The notes below the pieces were generated by a model. The model made no database searches. It worked only from the letters and a program-made list of their open reading frames with translations, and was not told where the DNA came from. From VFJL01 sp037147395 (GTDB lineage Bacteria; Pseudomonadota; Gammaproteobacteria; Burkholderiales; Nitrosomonadaceae), in NCBI GenBank assembly GCA_037147395.1, contig JBAWVG010000015.1, positions 1 through 29,827 of the forward strand: 29,827 bases of DNA, given 5' to 3'. Positions 15,432-25,067 of this stretch are shown here, in pieces. A program made the position numbers and the translations under genes. Position 1 is the first letter of the stretch. Every line of letters begins with the position of its first letter.

Positions 15432-16370
15432 ATGAAGATCATTTTTGCTGGCACTCCGGTATTCGCCGCGCATGCACTTGAGGCTCTTCTGAAAGAAGAC
15501 CACAAGATAGCGCTGGTACTGACCCAACCTGACCGTCCTGCCGGGCGAGGGATGCAGGTCACATCAAGCGCAGTTAAGCAACTGGCACAACAGCATGAAC
15601 TCCCCCTGTTGCAACCGCACTCACTCAAGCAATCCGAGATCGATGCTCAACTCACTTCAATCAATGCCGATGTGATGGTGGTTGCAGCTTATGGATTGAT
15701 ACTTCCTGCATCCATCCTGGATATTCCCCGCCTAGGATGTCTCAATATCCATGCCTCACTACTGCCTCGCTGGCGTGGTGCCGCACCGATACAAAGATCA
15801 ATCCTAGCCGGTGACTGTGAAACTGGGATTACCATCATGCAGATGGACCAAGGTCTCGATACCGGCCCCATGCTGCTTCAGAGAAGTATCCCCATCGCAT
15901 CAGAGGATACATCTCAGACCCTGCACGATAAGCTCGCTTTAATGGGGGGACTCTGCATCGTGGAGGCGCTGGCACTTCTGCATCAAGGAAGGCTCCACGC
16001 TACCGCTCAGGATGAAGCGACGGCCAGTTACGCATCTAAATTTAAAAAGGATGAATCCAAGATCGACTGGAAGATGGATGCAGAACAAATTAACCGTACC
16101 ATACGAGCATTTAATCCACGCCCCGGCGCGCACTCCCATATCCATGCAACTCCCTTGAAAATATGGCAGGCTGAGGTGGGGGCAAGTTGTACCGGCAGTC
16201 CTGGAGAAGTTGTCTCAACCGAACGTGAAGGTATCAGAGTGGCGTGTGGCAAAAATTCTCTGGTCCTAAAATTGGTGCAGAAACCGGGTGGTAAAAAAAT
16301 GTCTGCAGGGGAATTTCTCACGGGCAACCGGTTGCAGCCCGGTGACCACTTCGAATACCAAGATGATTAA
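15432..16370 (+). CDS. fmt: Methionyl-tRNA formyltransferase
   Basis: This 312-residue enzyme formylates initiator Met-tRNA using 10-formyltetrahydrofolate. The N-terminal formyltransferase domain shows FAGTPVFA and the catalytic residues Asn105 and His107 (NIHASLLPRWRGAAPIQ) with Asp143 (QGLDTGP). The C-terminal domain for tRNA binding follows from about residue 205. The length is normal. The next gene, rsmB, starts inside its last codons, so the two are probably translated together. Confidence 0.97.
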   Translation: MKIIFAGTPVFAAHALEALLKEDHKIALVLTQPDRPAGRGMQVTSSAVKQLAQQHELPLLQPHSLKQSEIDAQLTSINADVMVVAAYGLILPASILDIPRLGCLNIHASLLPRWRGAAPIQRSILAGDCETGITIMQMDQGLDTGPMLLQRSIPIASEDTSQTLHDKLALMGGLCIVEALALLHQGRLHATAQDEATASYASKFKKDESKIDWKMDAEQINRTIRAFNPRPGAHSHIHATPLKIWQAEVGASCTGSPGEVVSTEREGIRVACGKNSLVLKLVQKPGGKKMSAGEFLTGNRLQPGDHFEYQDD

Positions 16371-17649
16371 GATCCAGCCTCTGGCGACCTCAGTCATCGG
16401 CGAAGTGCTGGCCGGTGCAAGCCTGACTGCGGTGCTACAAAAAACCTGGCGAGACCATCCCTCTCTTTCTGGCCAACAGCGTGGAGCGATTCAGGACATA
16501 AGCTACGGAACCTTGAGGTTCTATGGTCAACTGGATGCATTGCTCGGACTCCTCTTGAAGAAACCACTACAGCACCAAGATCTTCGGTGTCTGTTGCTGG
16601 TAGGCTTGTATCAACTGCAATATAGCAAGTCCTCCCCTCATGCGGTGGTGGACCATGCCGTAACTGCATCCTCTAACCTAGGGGGCAGCAAACGGAATAA
16701 GGGAACCCCTGGACTGGTCAACGCAGTATTGCGCAACTTCATGCGGCAACGCGCAACTCTGCTGACACAAGCAAGCAAGAGCGATGTCGGTCGACATTCC
16801 CACCCTCAGTGGTGGATAGACAAGATACGCGAGCAGTATCCCAACGATTATCCGGCGGTTTTAGAAGCTGGAAACCAGCACCCTCCAATGACACTGAGAG
16901 TCAACCGTCGCAAGGTGAAGGTGGCCCACTACCAGGAACGGCTACAGGAATGTGGTATGACCTCACATCCGCTATGGGACGACGCACTCATTCTTACGCA
17001 ACCGGTTGGGGTGGAGAGGCTTCCAGGATTTAGCACAGGACTTGTGTCAGTGCAGGATGCAGGTGCGCAACTAGCAGCGCCATTGCTTGACCTACACGAT
17101 GGAATGCGTGTACTCGACGCCTGCTCGGCCCCCGGGGGCAAGACAGCACATCTACTGGAACTTGCGGAAGTGGAACTGACCGCGCTCGACCATGATGCGG
17201 CCAGACTCTCTCGAGTAGCAGAAAATCTCACACGGCTTGAGCTCAAAGCTCACCGACTTGTCTGTGCTGATGCAGCCCATCCGGTAGAGTGGTGGGATGA
17301 TAAGCCCTTTGACCGCATTCTGGCCGACGTCCCCTGCTCCGCCTCGGGAGTGACACGGCGTCATCCCGATATTAAGTGGCTACGACGTGAGACTGATCTC
17401 CCTCACTTTGCGGCCAGCCAGCAGAAAATACTTGATGCCTTGTGGCAGACCCTGGCCAGAGATGGTAAATTGCTCTATGCAACTTGCTCGGTATTCGCCG
17501 AAGAGAACAAGCTGCAGGTGACCAAATTTTTGAGTCATCATCCAGATGCACGTCCGTTACCGCTCTCCAGAATGGAAGCGCTTGATGGGCAACTGTTGCC
17601 GGGCCCCCAGCATGACGGTTTCTTCTATACCCTTTTGCACAAATCCTGA
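16363..17649 (+). CDS. rsmB: 16S rRNA m5C967 methyltransferase RsmB
   Basis: This 428-residue protein methylates C967 of 16S rRNA. An N-terminal NusB-like helical domain is followed by a Rossmann methyltransferase domain. The SAM-binding motif DACSAPGGKTAHL, the motif IV ADVPCSASGVTRRHPDIKW with its release cysteine, and the motif VI LLYATCSVF with the nucleophilic cysteine are all present. The ATG at 16363 was chosen because IKIQPLATSVIGEVL fits the usual beginning and gives the family length. An upstream in-frame ATG at 16288 would add 25 residues read from inside fmt. The start overlaps fmt by 8 bases. Confidence 0.95.
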   Translation: MIKIQPLATSVIGEVLAGASLTAVLQKTWRDHPSLSGQQRGAIQDISYGTLRFYGQLDALLGLLLKKPLQHQDLRCLLLVGLYQLQYSKSSPHAVVDHAVTASSNLGGSKRNKGTPGLVNAVLRNFMRQRATLLTQASKSDVGRHSHPQWWIDKIREQYPNDYPAVLEAGNQHPPMTLRVNRRKVKVAHYQERLQECGMTSHPLWDDALILTQPVGVERLPGFSTGLVSVQDAGAQLAAPLLDLHDGMRVLDACSAPGGKTAHLLELAEVELTALDHDAARLSRVAENLTRLELKAHRLVCADAAHPVEWWDDKPFDRILADVPCSASGVTRRHPDIKWLRRETDLPHFAASQQKILDALWQTLARDGKLLYATCSVFAEENKLQVTKFLSHHPDARPLPLSRMEALDGQLLPGPQHDGFFYTLLHKS

Positions 17650-18244
17650 CCTCATCACACGGTTGTTGCGCGTATTTGTGATCTTGGTGCTGGCCTCAGG
17701 TTCCTTACTAGCCGGTAATGTTCATGCGGAAAATATACGCATAAAATCCGTCGCACTGGATGCAGCGGATGAGGGTTATCAGTTCAGCGCCGATGTTGAG
17801 ATCACACTCAACCCAATGCTAGAGCGGTCACTTGGGAAGGGGATTGTTCTGTACTTTGTGAGCGAACTCAACCTGCTAGATCCACGTTGGTACTGGCTCG
17901 ACGAGAAGATTGCCCGTAGCAAGCAGCGAGAGGCACTAAGCTACTATGCTCTCACGCGTCAATACCGCTTGAGTCGCGGGGCATTGTCACAGAACTTCAG
18001 TACACTGAAGGAGGCTCTGCAGGCTCTAGGACGGCTACGTAACCGCCCCATTGTCGCAAACTCTGAACTCAATCAGGATACTGAATATATTGCAGAGCTG
18101 CGGGTATGGCTTGACCTGTCCCGCTTACCCAAACCATTCCAAGTAGAAGCACTCAGCTCGAAAGAGTGGAATCTAAGCTCCGATACATTGCAATGGAGTG
18201 TAAAACTCCCCTCTCAGAAACCACATCATGGAACCCGTCCGTGA
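17612..18244 (+). CDS. DUF4390 family exported protein
   Basis: This protein of about 210 residues belongs to the DUF4390 family, regularly found between rsmB and ntrY. A signal-peptide-like segment LLRVFVILVLASGSLLAG ends near AENIRI. The mature part contains the family blocks WYWLDEKI, YYALTRQYRLS and LDLSRLPKPFQVEAL. The start is uncertain. ATG at 17612 lies within the end of rsmB, but TTG codons at 17663 and 17666 give a compact signal peptide just after the rsmB stop. The stop overlaps the GTG of ntrY. The function is unknown; linkage suggests a periplasmic or membrane partner of the NtrY sensor. Confidence 0.85.
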   Translation: MTVSSIPFCTNPDLITRLLRVFVILVLASGSLLAGNVHAENIRIKSVALDAADEGYQFSADVEITLNPMLERSLGKGIVLYFVSELNLLDPRWYWLDEKIARSKQREALSYYALTRQYRLSRGALSQNFSTLKEALQALGRLRNRPIVANSELNQDTEYIAELRVWLDLSRLPKPFQVEALSSKEWNLSSDTLQWSVKLPSQKPHHGTRP

Positions 18245-20412
18245 AGTACCTCATTATTATTGGCTCAGGAATGGGTGCGGTGATGTTGCTCCTGCTCGCA
18301 ACTGCGGGTGCCAATACCGAATTCCTTGAACGTCGTTATCAACTTTTAATCGCGCTCAATATCGGATTTGTGTTGCTTCTGATGGGGGTGGTCGGTTATC
18401 TACTATGGCGGCTCAGACGCAGACTCAAGGACCAGGTATTTGGCTCCAGATTGGCTCTGCGACTGTTACTGATCTTCTCCTTGATGGCGACCCTTCCGGG
18501 TGTGCTGGTGTACAGCGTATCGGTACAGTTCCTGGGAAAGAGCATCGAGTCCTGGTTTGATGTCAAGGTCGATCGGGCGCTGGAAGGTGGTCTGAACCTG
18601 GGTCGGTCCATGCTCGATAATCTTATGGATGAGTTACGCGAAAAAACTCAAACCGCCGCGCTGACTCTATCCAAGCAAACCGCTCTGCCACCCACGACGC
18701 TCAATCATCTGGTCGATTATTCAAGGATGCAGCAGGCCACGCTATTTAACCAAATCGGCGAGGTGATCGCATTCTCGGGTACGGGAGGCGCCAGTCTAAT
18801 TGCAAGAGTGCCAAGTGAGGAGGTAATACGTCAAGCTAGGGCACAAGGAGCCTATGGTGAAATCGAATCCATACCCGACAAGGGGCTATATCTATGGGTG
18901 GTAGCACCTGTCGGTGGGCAACGACCGGGGGAACTTGGTTGGATACTACAGTTACTGCAACCGGCACCCAAAAACCTAGCAGATGATGCCGAGATTGTGC
19001 AATCGGTATACCGCGACTATCAGGCATTATCATTATCGCGACAGGGGATGAAAGAACTCTACGCGGTGACACTAACACTCGCTTTATTGCTCTCATTGCT
19101 TTCTGCAATGGCTGCAGCCTTCCTGATCAGCGAACGACTGAGCGCGCCGCTGGGTATGCTGGCTGAAGGTACTCGCGCCGTCTCCCAAGGAGACTTCAGC
19201 AGGCGACATCCTGTGCAAAGTAAAGATGAGTTGGGGGTGCTGACCGAGTCATTCAACCTCATGACCCAGCAACTTGAAGAGGCCCGCATAGTGACCCAAC
19301 GCAACCAGCATGAGGTGGAGAGTGCCAGAGCCTACCTGGAGAGCATACTGTCCAATCTTTCATCCGGCGTTCTGGTATTCGATGAGGAGTTGCGACTGCG
19401 TACTGCAAACCTTAGTGCGGAACAAATTCTAAAGGCCTCCCTCACCGACCTTGAGGGACTGACAATGGAAGAGTGCGTGGCACACGCCCCTCAACTGAGA
19501 TCTCTCGAATCGACAATCTTAAGAGAACTCCACACGGAGAAAGCGGGCGAATGGCAGTGTCAAGTGGAACGCTCGACAGATGAAGGCAATCAGGTATTGC
19601 TACTGCGCGGGACTCGCCTGCCTCATGATTCTGGTGGCGGGGGTGTCGTGGTCTTTGATGACATCACCAATCTGCTCCAAGCTCAACGTACTGCAGCATG
19701 GGGCGAAGTGGCTCGTCGTCTGGCTCATGAAATCAAGAACCCGCTCACGCCTATCCAACTCTCTGCAGAACGGATGCAACACAAACTTGCGAAAAAATTG
19801 GACGAACAGGATGCAGAGATATTACAGCGATCGACTGAAATTATCGTCAACCAAGTGGAGGCTCTGAAGAGAATGGTCAACGAGTTCAGCGAGTATGCCA
19901 GAGCACCTAAGCTGGAGTTACACCTGCTAGATATCAACAAACTGGTGGGGGAAGTACTGGCATTGTATGAACACACGAATGAAGAGACGGGGAGTGAACC
20001 AGCCCCTCATATCGAGCTGTTGCTCGGCTCCGACCTTCCTCTCGTGAGGGGTGACTCGGCACGGTTGCGACAGGTGATCCATAATCTACTACAAAATGCT
20101 CAGGACACATTAGTGGGCATCACGGACCCCACCATCACAGTCCGCACTGGGGTATTTCAAAGCTCGGTCAGTCTCAGTGTAAGCGATAATGGGAGCGGAT
20201 TCCCCGATGAGGTCAGAGCGCGCGCCTTTGAACCTTATGTCACCACCAAGCCTAAGGGCACCGGGCTCGGCCTCCCTATTGTCAAGAAGATCGTCGAAGA
20301 ACACAATGGTACGATCCAAATCGAAAACACTCTTCCTCATGGGGCACGTATCTCCATCACCCTGCCCATGACGGTGGAAAGCATCACAGCCACCAAGACT
20401 GAGACCGTGTGA
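18241..20412 (+). CDS. ntrY: NtrY-type membrane sensor histidine kinase
   Basis: This 723-residue kinase has three N-terminal membrane helices (within about 1-100), a long periplasmic section and a fourth helix near 275-300. A HAMP domain follows (RLSAPLGMLAEGTRAV and onward), then a PAS domain around LSSGVLVFDEELRLRTAN. The phosphoacceptor His496 is in RRLAHEIKNPLTP. The ATPase domain shows LLQNAQDT, SDNGSGF and TKPKGTGLGLPIVKK. GTG at 18241 was chosen because it overlaps the preceding stop (GTGA) and begins right at the first helix. An ATG at 18166 would add 25 residues from inside the DUF4390 gene. It signals to the NtrX-like regulator next door. Confidence 0.93.
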   Translation: MKYLIIIGSGMGAVMLLLLATAGANTEFLERRYQLLIALNIGFVLLLMGVVGYLLWRLRRRLKDQVFGSRLALRLLLIFSLMATLPGVLVYSVSVQFLGKSIESWFDVKVDRALEGGLNLGRSMLDNLMDELREKTQTAALTLSKQTALPPTTLNHLVDYSRMQQATLFNQIGEVIAFSGTGGASLIARVPSEEVIRQARAQGAYGEIESIPDKGLYLWVVAPVGGQRPGELGWILQLLQPAPKNLADDAEIVQSVYRDYQALSLSRQGMKELYAVTLTLALLLSLLSAMAAAFLISERLSAPLGMLAEGTRAVSQGDFSRRHPVQSKDELGVLTESFNLMTQQLEEARIVTQRNQHEVESARAYLESILSNLSSGVLVFDEELRLRTANLSAEQILKASLTDLEGLTMEECVAHAPQLRSLESTILRELHTEKAGEWQCQVERSTDEGNQVLLLRGTRLPHDSGGGGVVVFDDITNLLQAQRTAAWGEVARRLAHEIKNPLTPIQLSAERMQHKLAKKLDEQDAEILQRSTEIIVNQVEALKRMVNEFSEYARAPKLELHLLDINKLVGEVLALYEHTNEETGSEPAPHIELLLGSDLPLVRGDSARLRQVIHNLLQNAQDTLVGITDPTITVRTGVFQSSVSLSVSDNGSGFPDEVRARAFEPYVTTKPKGTGLGLPIVKKIVEEHNGTIQIENTLPHGARISITLPMTVESITATKTETV

Positions 20413-20477
20413 TTACGGTCACTCACAAATAAACCCCGGGTAATGTCCACTATAACTAGATGCTCTAACTTAAAAAC

Positions 20478-21728
20478 ATGACCAACAATACAATACTTGT
20501 CGTTGATGATGAGGTCGGCATACGTGAGCTGCTATCAGAAATCTTACGTGATGAGGGATACCAAGTGGCACTGGCAGAGAATGCCGAGCAAGCTCGGAAT
20601 TGGCGTAGCCAAAACCTTCCCGATCTAGTACTGCTCGATATCTGGATGCCCGATACTGATGGGATTACTCTTCTAAAAGAGTGGTCTGGAAGTGGGCTAC
20701 TCACCATGCCGGTGGTGGTGATGTCTGGACATGGAACCATCGACACTGCGGTGGAAGCAACGCGTATTGGCGCGTTCGGTTATCTGGAAAAACCAATACC
20801 CCTGCAAAAGCTTTTGAGTACGGTCGGTCGTGCGCTCCGCGGTGGACAGGTCAAACCATACTCCACTCTCTCGCTCAACAACCTGGGCAAAGGGTCGATG
20901 ATCTCCAATCTAAAAAAACGCTTGGAACAGATCACTCACCTGAAGACCCCACTTCTACTCACTGGCGAACCTGGAACCGGGATGAGGCTATGTGCTCGAT
21001 TCCTGCACCGCCCGAATACACCCTGGGTGGAACCGGAGTCACTCACGTTCCTTGCAGACGCCCCGCTCGCGATGCTGGAGCAAGCGCAAGGTGGTTTATT
21101 GTTTCTCAACGAGATCGGGAAAATTAATCGACAGGAGCAGAAGGGCCTACTGCTCCTGCTCGGAAAACTCGAAAAATACAACGTCCGACTGGTGTGCGCC
21201 ACCTCACTACCACTATCTGATCTAACAGCACATGGAGAGTATGACCCCGGACTGTATGAGATCCTGAACAGTCTCTGCATTAATGTCCCCTCACTAAAAA
21301 CACATCGGGAAAACATTCCGGAGCTTGCCAGTCAGATGCTTTCTAGCAGCATTGAATCTGGGGAAGCGCCCCTGCGACAGTTCAGTACTGCTGCACTCAA
21401 TGCGTTACGCAACTATGACTGGCCCGGCAACCTCTCACAATTAACCGGTGTGGTTCGATCATTGGCACTAACCGGCACAAGTGATGAAATTTCAGTCGAT
21501 GACGTGATGCAGGCGCTATCCTCTTCGATGTCGACACAGAGAGTTTCAAGCGTGCCGCTCAATATTCCCCTGAAAGAAGCTCGTGACTTATTCGAGAAGC
21601 AATACTTTGATCGGCTCATCGAGCAGGAAAGCGGCAATATGACACGGGTGGCGGAACGATCAGGGCTGGAACGGACTCATCTTTATCGAAAACTCAAGTT
21701 GTTAGGCGTCAAACTACGAAATCAATGA
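20478..21728 (+). CDS. ntrX: NtrX-like response regulator with degenerate AAA+ domain
   Basis: This 416-residue regulator has an intact receiver domain, with Asp10-Asp11, the phosphoacceptor Asp54 (LLDIWMP), Ser83 and Lys105. A Fis-type helix-turn-helix closes it (GNMTRVAERSGLERTHLYRKL). The central AAA+ domain is damaged. Walker A reads GEPGTGMR with Met169 in place of lysine, and Walker B reads LFLNEIG with Asn for Asp. The arginine-finger region reads DPGLYEI, and about 30 residues including GAFTGA are missing between the Walker motifs. It therefore should not activate sigma-54 promoters and probably acts as a DNA-binding repressor or sigma-70 regulator. A comparable loss is known in the Neisseria NtrX. 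Confidence 0.9.
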   Translation: MTNNTILVVDDEVGIRELLSEILRDEGYQVALAENAEQARNWRSQNLPDLVLLDIWMPDTDGITLLKEWSGSGLLTMPVVVMSGHGTIDTAVEATRIGAFGYLEKPIPLQKLLSTVGRALRGGQVKPYSTLSLNNLGKGSMISNLKKRLEQITHLKTPLLLTGEPGTGMRLCARFLHRPNTPWVEPESLTFLADAPLAMLEQAQGGLLFLNEIGKINRQEQKGLLLLLGKLEKYNVRLVCATSLPLSDLTAHGEYDPGLYEILNSLCINVPSLKTHRENIPELASQMLSSSIESGEAPLRQFSTAALNALRNYDWPGNLSQLTGVVRSLALTGTSDEISVDDVMQALSSSMSTQRVSSVPLNIPLKEARDLFEKQYFDRLIEQESGNMTRVAERSGLERTHLYRKLKLLGVKLRNQ

Positions 21729-21792
21729 CCTCCCTCCCCTCCCACCGGGGACTTGTTCTGAAATTCACCTGAGTTTCACAAATTTTTCACAG

Positions 21793-21821
21793 TTGTCTGA
21801 CACCGCGTCTTAAGCGATAAT
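21793..21821 (+). promoter_or_regulatory. Candidate sigma-70 promoter for the tkt cluster
   Basis: TTGTCT at 21793-21798 and GATAAT at 21816-21821 are separated by exactly 17 bases, giving 4/6 and 5/6 matches to consensus. Transcription would start near 21829, leaving a leader of about 85 bases before tkt that includes T-rich stretches. No other good candidate was seen in the 184-base spacer after ntrX. Confidence 0.45.
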
Positions 21822-21912
21822 ATTACTTCTAACAGTACACATCGCTTTTTGGGGCGGTTGTGTGATGTATTTTTATTTTTTTATATCTAGTTGAGCGAGG
21901 GAGTCCGCATCC

Positions 21913-23928
21913 ATGGCTACATTCAGTGATTTTAATGCGCCGGTATTCAAGAATCTGACCAGCGCCATCCGTGCTTTAGCGATGGATGCTGTCCAAAAAG
22001 CCAACTCAGGCCATCCTGGCATGCCCATGGGCATGGCAGAAATCGCTGAAGTATTGTGGATTCATCATCTGCGACACAATCCTGCCAACCCTAAATGGGC
22101 TGACCGAGACCGTTTCGTACTGTCCAATGGGCACGGATCGATGCTGATTTATGCGCTATTGCATCTGACCGGCTACGACTTACCAATGGAAGAGATCAAG
22201 CGCTTCCGCCAGTTTCACTCCAAGACCCCCGGCCACCCAGAGTATGGCTACACACCTGGCGTTGAGACCACCACCGGACCTCTTGGACAGGGCATCACCA
22301 ATGCTGTCGGTATGGCCCTGGCGGAAAAGATCCTTGCCGCAGAGTTCAACCGCCCCGGCTTCGACATCGTTAACCATTACAGTTATGTCTTCCTTGGTGA
22401 TGGCTGCCTGATGGAGGGGATCTCCCACGAGGCCTGTTCACTGGCGGGCACCTTGGGGCTCGGTAAGCTCATCTGTTTTTATGACGACAATGGGATCTCC
22501 ATCGATGGCCATGTAGAGGGCTGGTTCACCGACGACACACCCAAGCGGTTTGAATCCTACGGCTGGCATGTGGTCCCCAATGTTAATGGCCATGATCCGG
22601 TCGCTATTGAAGCAGCCATTGAAGCAGCCAAAAAGATCAGTAACAAGCCCACGATGATTTGCTGTAAGACAGTGATCGGACTGGGATCTCCCAATAAGGC
22701 CAATACCCACGAAGTTCATGGAGCGGCACTAGGAGATGCGGAGATCGCGGCCGCCCGTCCCCACATCGGCTGGAATCACCTTCCATTTGAAATTCCCCAG
22801 GAGGTCTATGACCTTTGGGATGGACGGGCCAAGGGCAAGAAACTGGAAGAAGAATGGAATCAAAAGTTTAGCGAGTATGCGAAAAAATACCCTGTTGAAG
22901 CAGCCGAGTTCACACGGCGCATGTCAGGCGATCTGCCTGCAAACTGGCGCGATCACGTTGAAGGATTCATCAATCGCGTCAATGCTAAGGAAGAGACCAT
23001 CGCCAGCCGCAAGGCTTCCCAAAATACGATCGAGGGGTTGGCCCCCGTCTTACCAGAACTGATCGGGGGATCAGCAGATCTGGCTGGATCGAACCTCACC
23101 CTGTGGTCTGGCTCAAAAGGAATCAGCCGTGATAGCGGTGGTAATTATGTTTATTACGGCGTACGTGAATTCGGCATGAGCGCGATGATGAACGGACTAT
23201 CGTTGCACGGCGGGATCATCCCCTATGGCGCCACCTTCCTGATGTTCTCGGAGTATGCTCGAAACGCCCTGAGAATGGCTGCGCTGATGAAGATCCGTAA
23301 TCTATTTGTGTTTACGCATGACTCAATCGGATTGGGTGAAGATGGACCCACCCATCAACCGGTCGAGCAGACCGCGACACTGCGCTACATTCCGAACATG
23401 GATGTCTGGAGACCCTGCGATACCGTTGAATCTGCAGTGGCCTGGGCACGTTCAATTGAACGCATGAATGGCCCCTCCACACTAATCTTCAGCCGTCAAA
23501 ATTTACCCTTCCAAAAACGAGACGCAGCAACCATCAAGCTCATCGACAAGGGAGGCTATATCTTGTCGGAAGCGGCTGTTGGAAAGCCGCAGGCGATCCT
23601 CATCGCTACCGGCTCAGAGATTGGCTTGGCAATGAGCGCACAAAAAGAACTGGCCGACACGGGCATCCATGTCAGAGTGGTCTCGATGCCTTGCACCAAT
23701 CTATTTGATCGCCAGGACCAATCCTACAAGGACAGCGTCCTGATTAAGGGCGTTCGCCGTGTTGCGATTGAAGCCGGGATATCCGACTTCTGGCGTAAGT
23801 ACGTAGGTCTTGAGGGAGCGGTGGTCGGAATGGAGACTTTTGGAGAGTCTGCTCCAGCCAACGAACTGTTTAAACACTTTGGATTCACCGTTGAGAATGT
23901 AGTGAAGACCGTGAAGGGCGTCATCTAA
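21913..23928 (+). CDS. tkt: Transketolase
   Basis: This 671-residue thiamine-diphosphate enzyme moves two-carbon units between sugar phosphates in the pentose phosphate or Calvin cycle. The ThDP domain shows GHGSMLIYALLHLTGYDL, GPLGQG and GDGCLMEG, with the metal ligand segment DDNGISIDG. The pyrimidine domain shows HDSIGLGEDGPTHQPVEQ. The length is standard. A purine-rich ribosome binding site GAGCGAGGGA (21894-21903) precedes the ATG. It opens a cluster with gap, pgk, pyk and fba, an order common in autotrophic or methylotrophic Proteobacteria. Confidence 0.97.
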   Translation: MATFSDFNAPVFKNLTSAIRALAMDAVQKANSGHPGMPMGMAEIAEVLWIHHLRHNPANPKWADRDRFVLSNGHGSMLIYALLHLTGYDLPMEEIKRFRQFHSKTPGHPEYGYTPGVETTTGPLGQGITNAVGMALAEKILAAEFNRPGFDIVNHYSYVFLGDGCLMEGISHEACSLAGTLGLGKLICFYDDNGISIDGHVEGWFTDDTPKRFESYGWHVVPNVNGHDPVAIEAAIEAAKKISNKPTMICCKTVIGLGSPNKANTHEVHGAALGDAEIAAARPHIGWNHLPFEIPQEVYDLWDGRAKGKKLEEEWNQKFSEYAKKYPVEAAEFTRRMSGDLPANWRDHVEGFINRVNAKEETIASRKASQNTIEGLAPVLPELIGGSADLAGSNLTLWSGSKGISRDSGGNYVYYGVREFGMSAMMNGLSLHGGIIPYGATFLMFSEYARNALRMAALMKIRNLFVFTHDSIGLGEDGPTHQPVEQTATLRYIPNMDVWRPCDTVESAVAWARSIERMNGPSTLIFSRQNLPFQKRDAATIKLIDKGGYILSEAAVGKPQAILIATGSEIGLAMSAQKELADTGIHVRVVSMPCTNLFDRQDQSYKDSVLIKGVRRVAIEAGISDFWRKYVGLEGAVVGMETFGESAPANELFKHFGFTVENVVKTVKGVI

Positions 23929-23932
23929 ATAA

Positions 23933-23968
23933 TTGACAGAACAGTGGCGCGTAAACTAACACGCCACT
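23933..23968 (+). promoter_or_regulatory. tkt-gap spacer: perfect -35 hexamer and 7-bp hairpin
   Basis: A perfect TTGACA lies at 23933-23938, but the matching -10 position holds only weak TAAC-like sequence. Overlapping it, AGTGGCG (23943-23949) pairs with CGCCACT (23962-23968) around a 12-base loop. Either a weak internal promoter for gap or an mRNA processing or stabilising hairpin would fit. The gap ribosome binding site AAGGGG follows at 23987-23992. Confidence 0.3.
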
Positions 23969-24000
23969 CCAGTACACTTTCTATTTAAGGGGCTCATAAA

Positions 24001-24999
24001 ATGACCATCAAAGTCGGCATCAATGGATTCGGTCGCATCGGCCGCATGGTGTTCCGTGCAGCAGTAGAAAACTTCCCAGATATCGAGGTCGTTGCCATCA
24101 ATGACCTGCTCGAGCCAGATTATCTGGCTTACATGCTGCAACATGATTCAGTACATGGACGTTTCCGTGGCAGCGTCGTCGTTGAGGGAAATACACTGAT
24201 CGTCCAAGGCAAGAGGATTCGTCTGACTGCGGTCAAGGATCCATCTGAACTAAAGTGGAATGAAGTAGGTGCCGATGTCGTGGTCGAATCCACCGGACTA
24301 TTCCTCACCAAGGAGACTTGTGAGAAACACATCGCCGCCGGCGCCAAGAAGGTCATCATGTCCGCCCCCTCCAAGGACGACACGCCCATGTTTGTATACG
24401 GCGTGAATGACAAGACTTACGCCGGTCAAGCGATCGTTTCCAACGCATCGTGTACCACCAACTGCCTCGCCCCGATCGCCAAGGTATTGAACGATACCTT
24501 CGGAATCAAGCGCGGCCTGATGACGACCGTACACGCAGCAACCGCCACCCAAAAGACGGTTGATGGTCCCTCTAACAAGGACTGGCGGGGTGGTCGCGGC
24601 ATCCTTGAAAACATCATTCCCTCTTCAACCGGCGCTGCCAAGGCTGTGGGTGTCGTCATCCCAGAATTGAATAAGAAGCTCACCGGAATGGCCTTCCGTG
24701 TACCCACCTCTGACGTGTCGGTGGTCGATCTCACCGTAGAACTCAACACGGAGACTTCCTATGCTGAGATTTGCGCGGCCATGAAATCGGCATCTGAAGG
24801 CTCGATGAAGGGTGTGCTCGGGTATACTGACGAGAAGGTCGTCTCCACCGACTTCCGTGGAGACAGTTGCACTTCCATCTTCGATGCAGAGGCCGGAATG
24901 GCACTCGATAGCAGTTTCGTCAAGGTCGTTTCTTGGTATGACAATGAGTGGGGCTACTCCAGCAAAGTTCTGGAAATGGTTCGCGTAGTCGCTAAGTAG
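24001..24999 (+). CDS. gap: Glyceraldehyde-3-phosphate dehydrogenase
   Basis: This 332-residue enzyme interconverts glyceraldehyde 3-phosphate and 1,3-bisphosphoglycerate. The Rossmann motif GINGFGRIGR is at the N-terminus. The catalytic Cys151 is in SNASCTTNCLAPIAK, and His178 is in TTVHAATATQ. The closing WYDNEWGYSSKV block is intact. AIND at 32-35 supplies the aspartate that usually favours NAD over NADP. AAGGGG at 23987-23992 is the ribosome binding site. It sits between tkt and pgk. Confidence 0.97.
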   Translation: MTIKVGINGFGRIGRMVFRAAVENFPDIEVVAINDLLEPDYLAYMLQHDSVHGRFRGSVVVEGNTLIVQGKRIRLTAVKDPSELKWNEVGADVVVESTGLFLTKETCEKHIAAGAKKVIMSAPSKDDTPMFVYGVNDKTYAGQAIVSNASCTTNCLAPIAKVLNDTFGIKRGLMTTVHAATATQKTVDGPSNKDWRGGRGILENIIPSSTGAAKAVGVVIPELNKKLTGMAFRVPTSDVSVVDLTVELNTETSYAEICAAMKSASEGSMKGVLGYTDEKVVSTDFRGDSCTSIFDAEAGMALDSSFVKVVSWYDNEWGYSSKVLEMVRVVAK

Positions 25000-25067
25000 C
25001 GTGTAGTGCAATACAGCGCGTAGGAACAAAACATCCGCTGTGCTTTCACGTCGCAGTTATCTGACAA

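Noticed and set aside
16288..16362. N-terminal extension of RsmB from an upstream ATG
   Set aside because: It is read from within fmt, does not resemble RsmB, and the 16363 start gives the normal length.
18166..18240. N-terminal extension of NtrY from an upstream ATG
   Set aside because: It lies inside the DUF4390 gene and precedes the first membrane helix; the GTG at 18241 overlaps the preceding stop.
20403..20420. 6-bp hairpin over the ntrY stop codon as a terminator
   Set aside because: No T-run follows, and ntrX would be expected to be co-transcribed.
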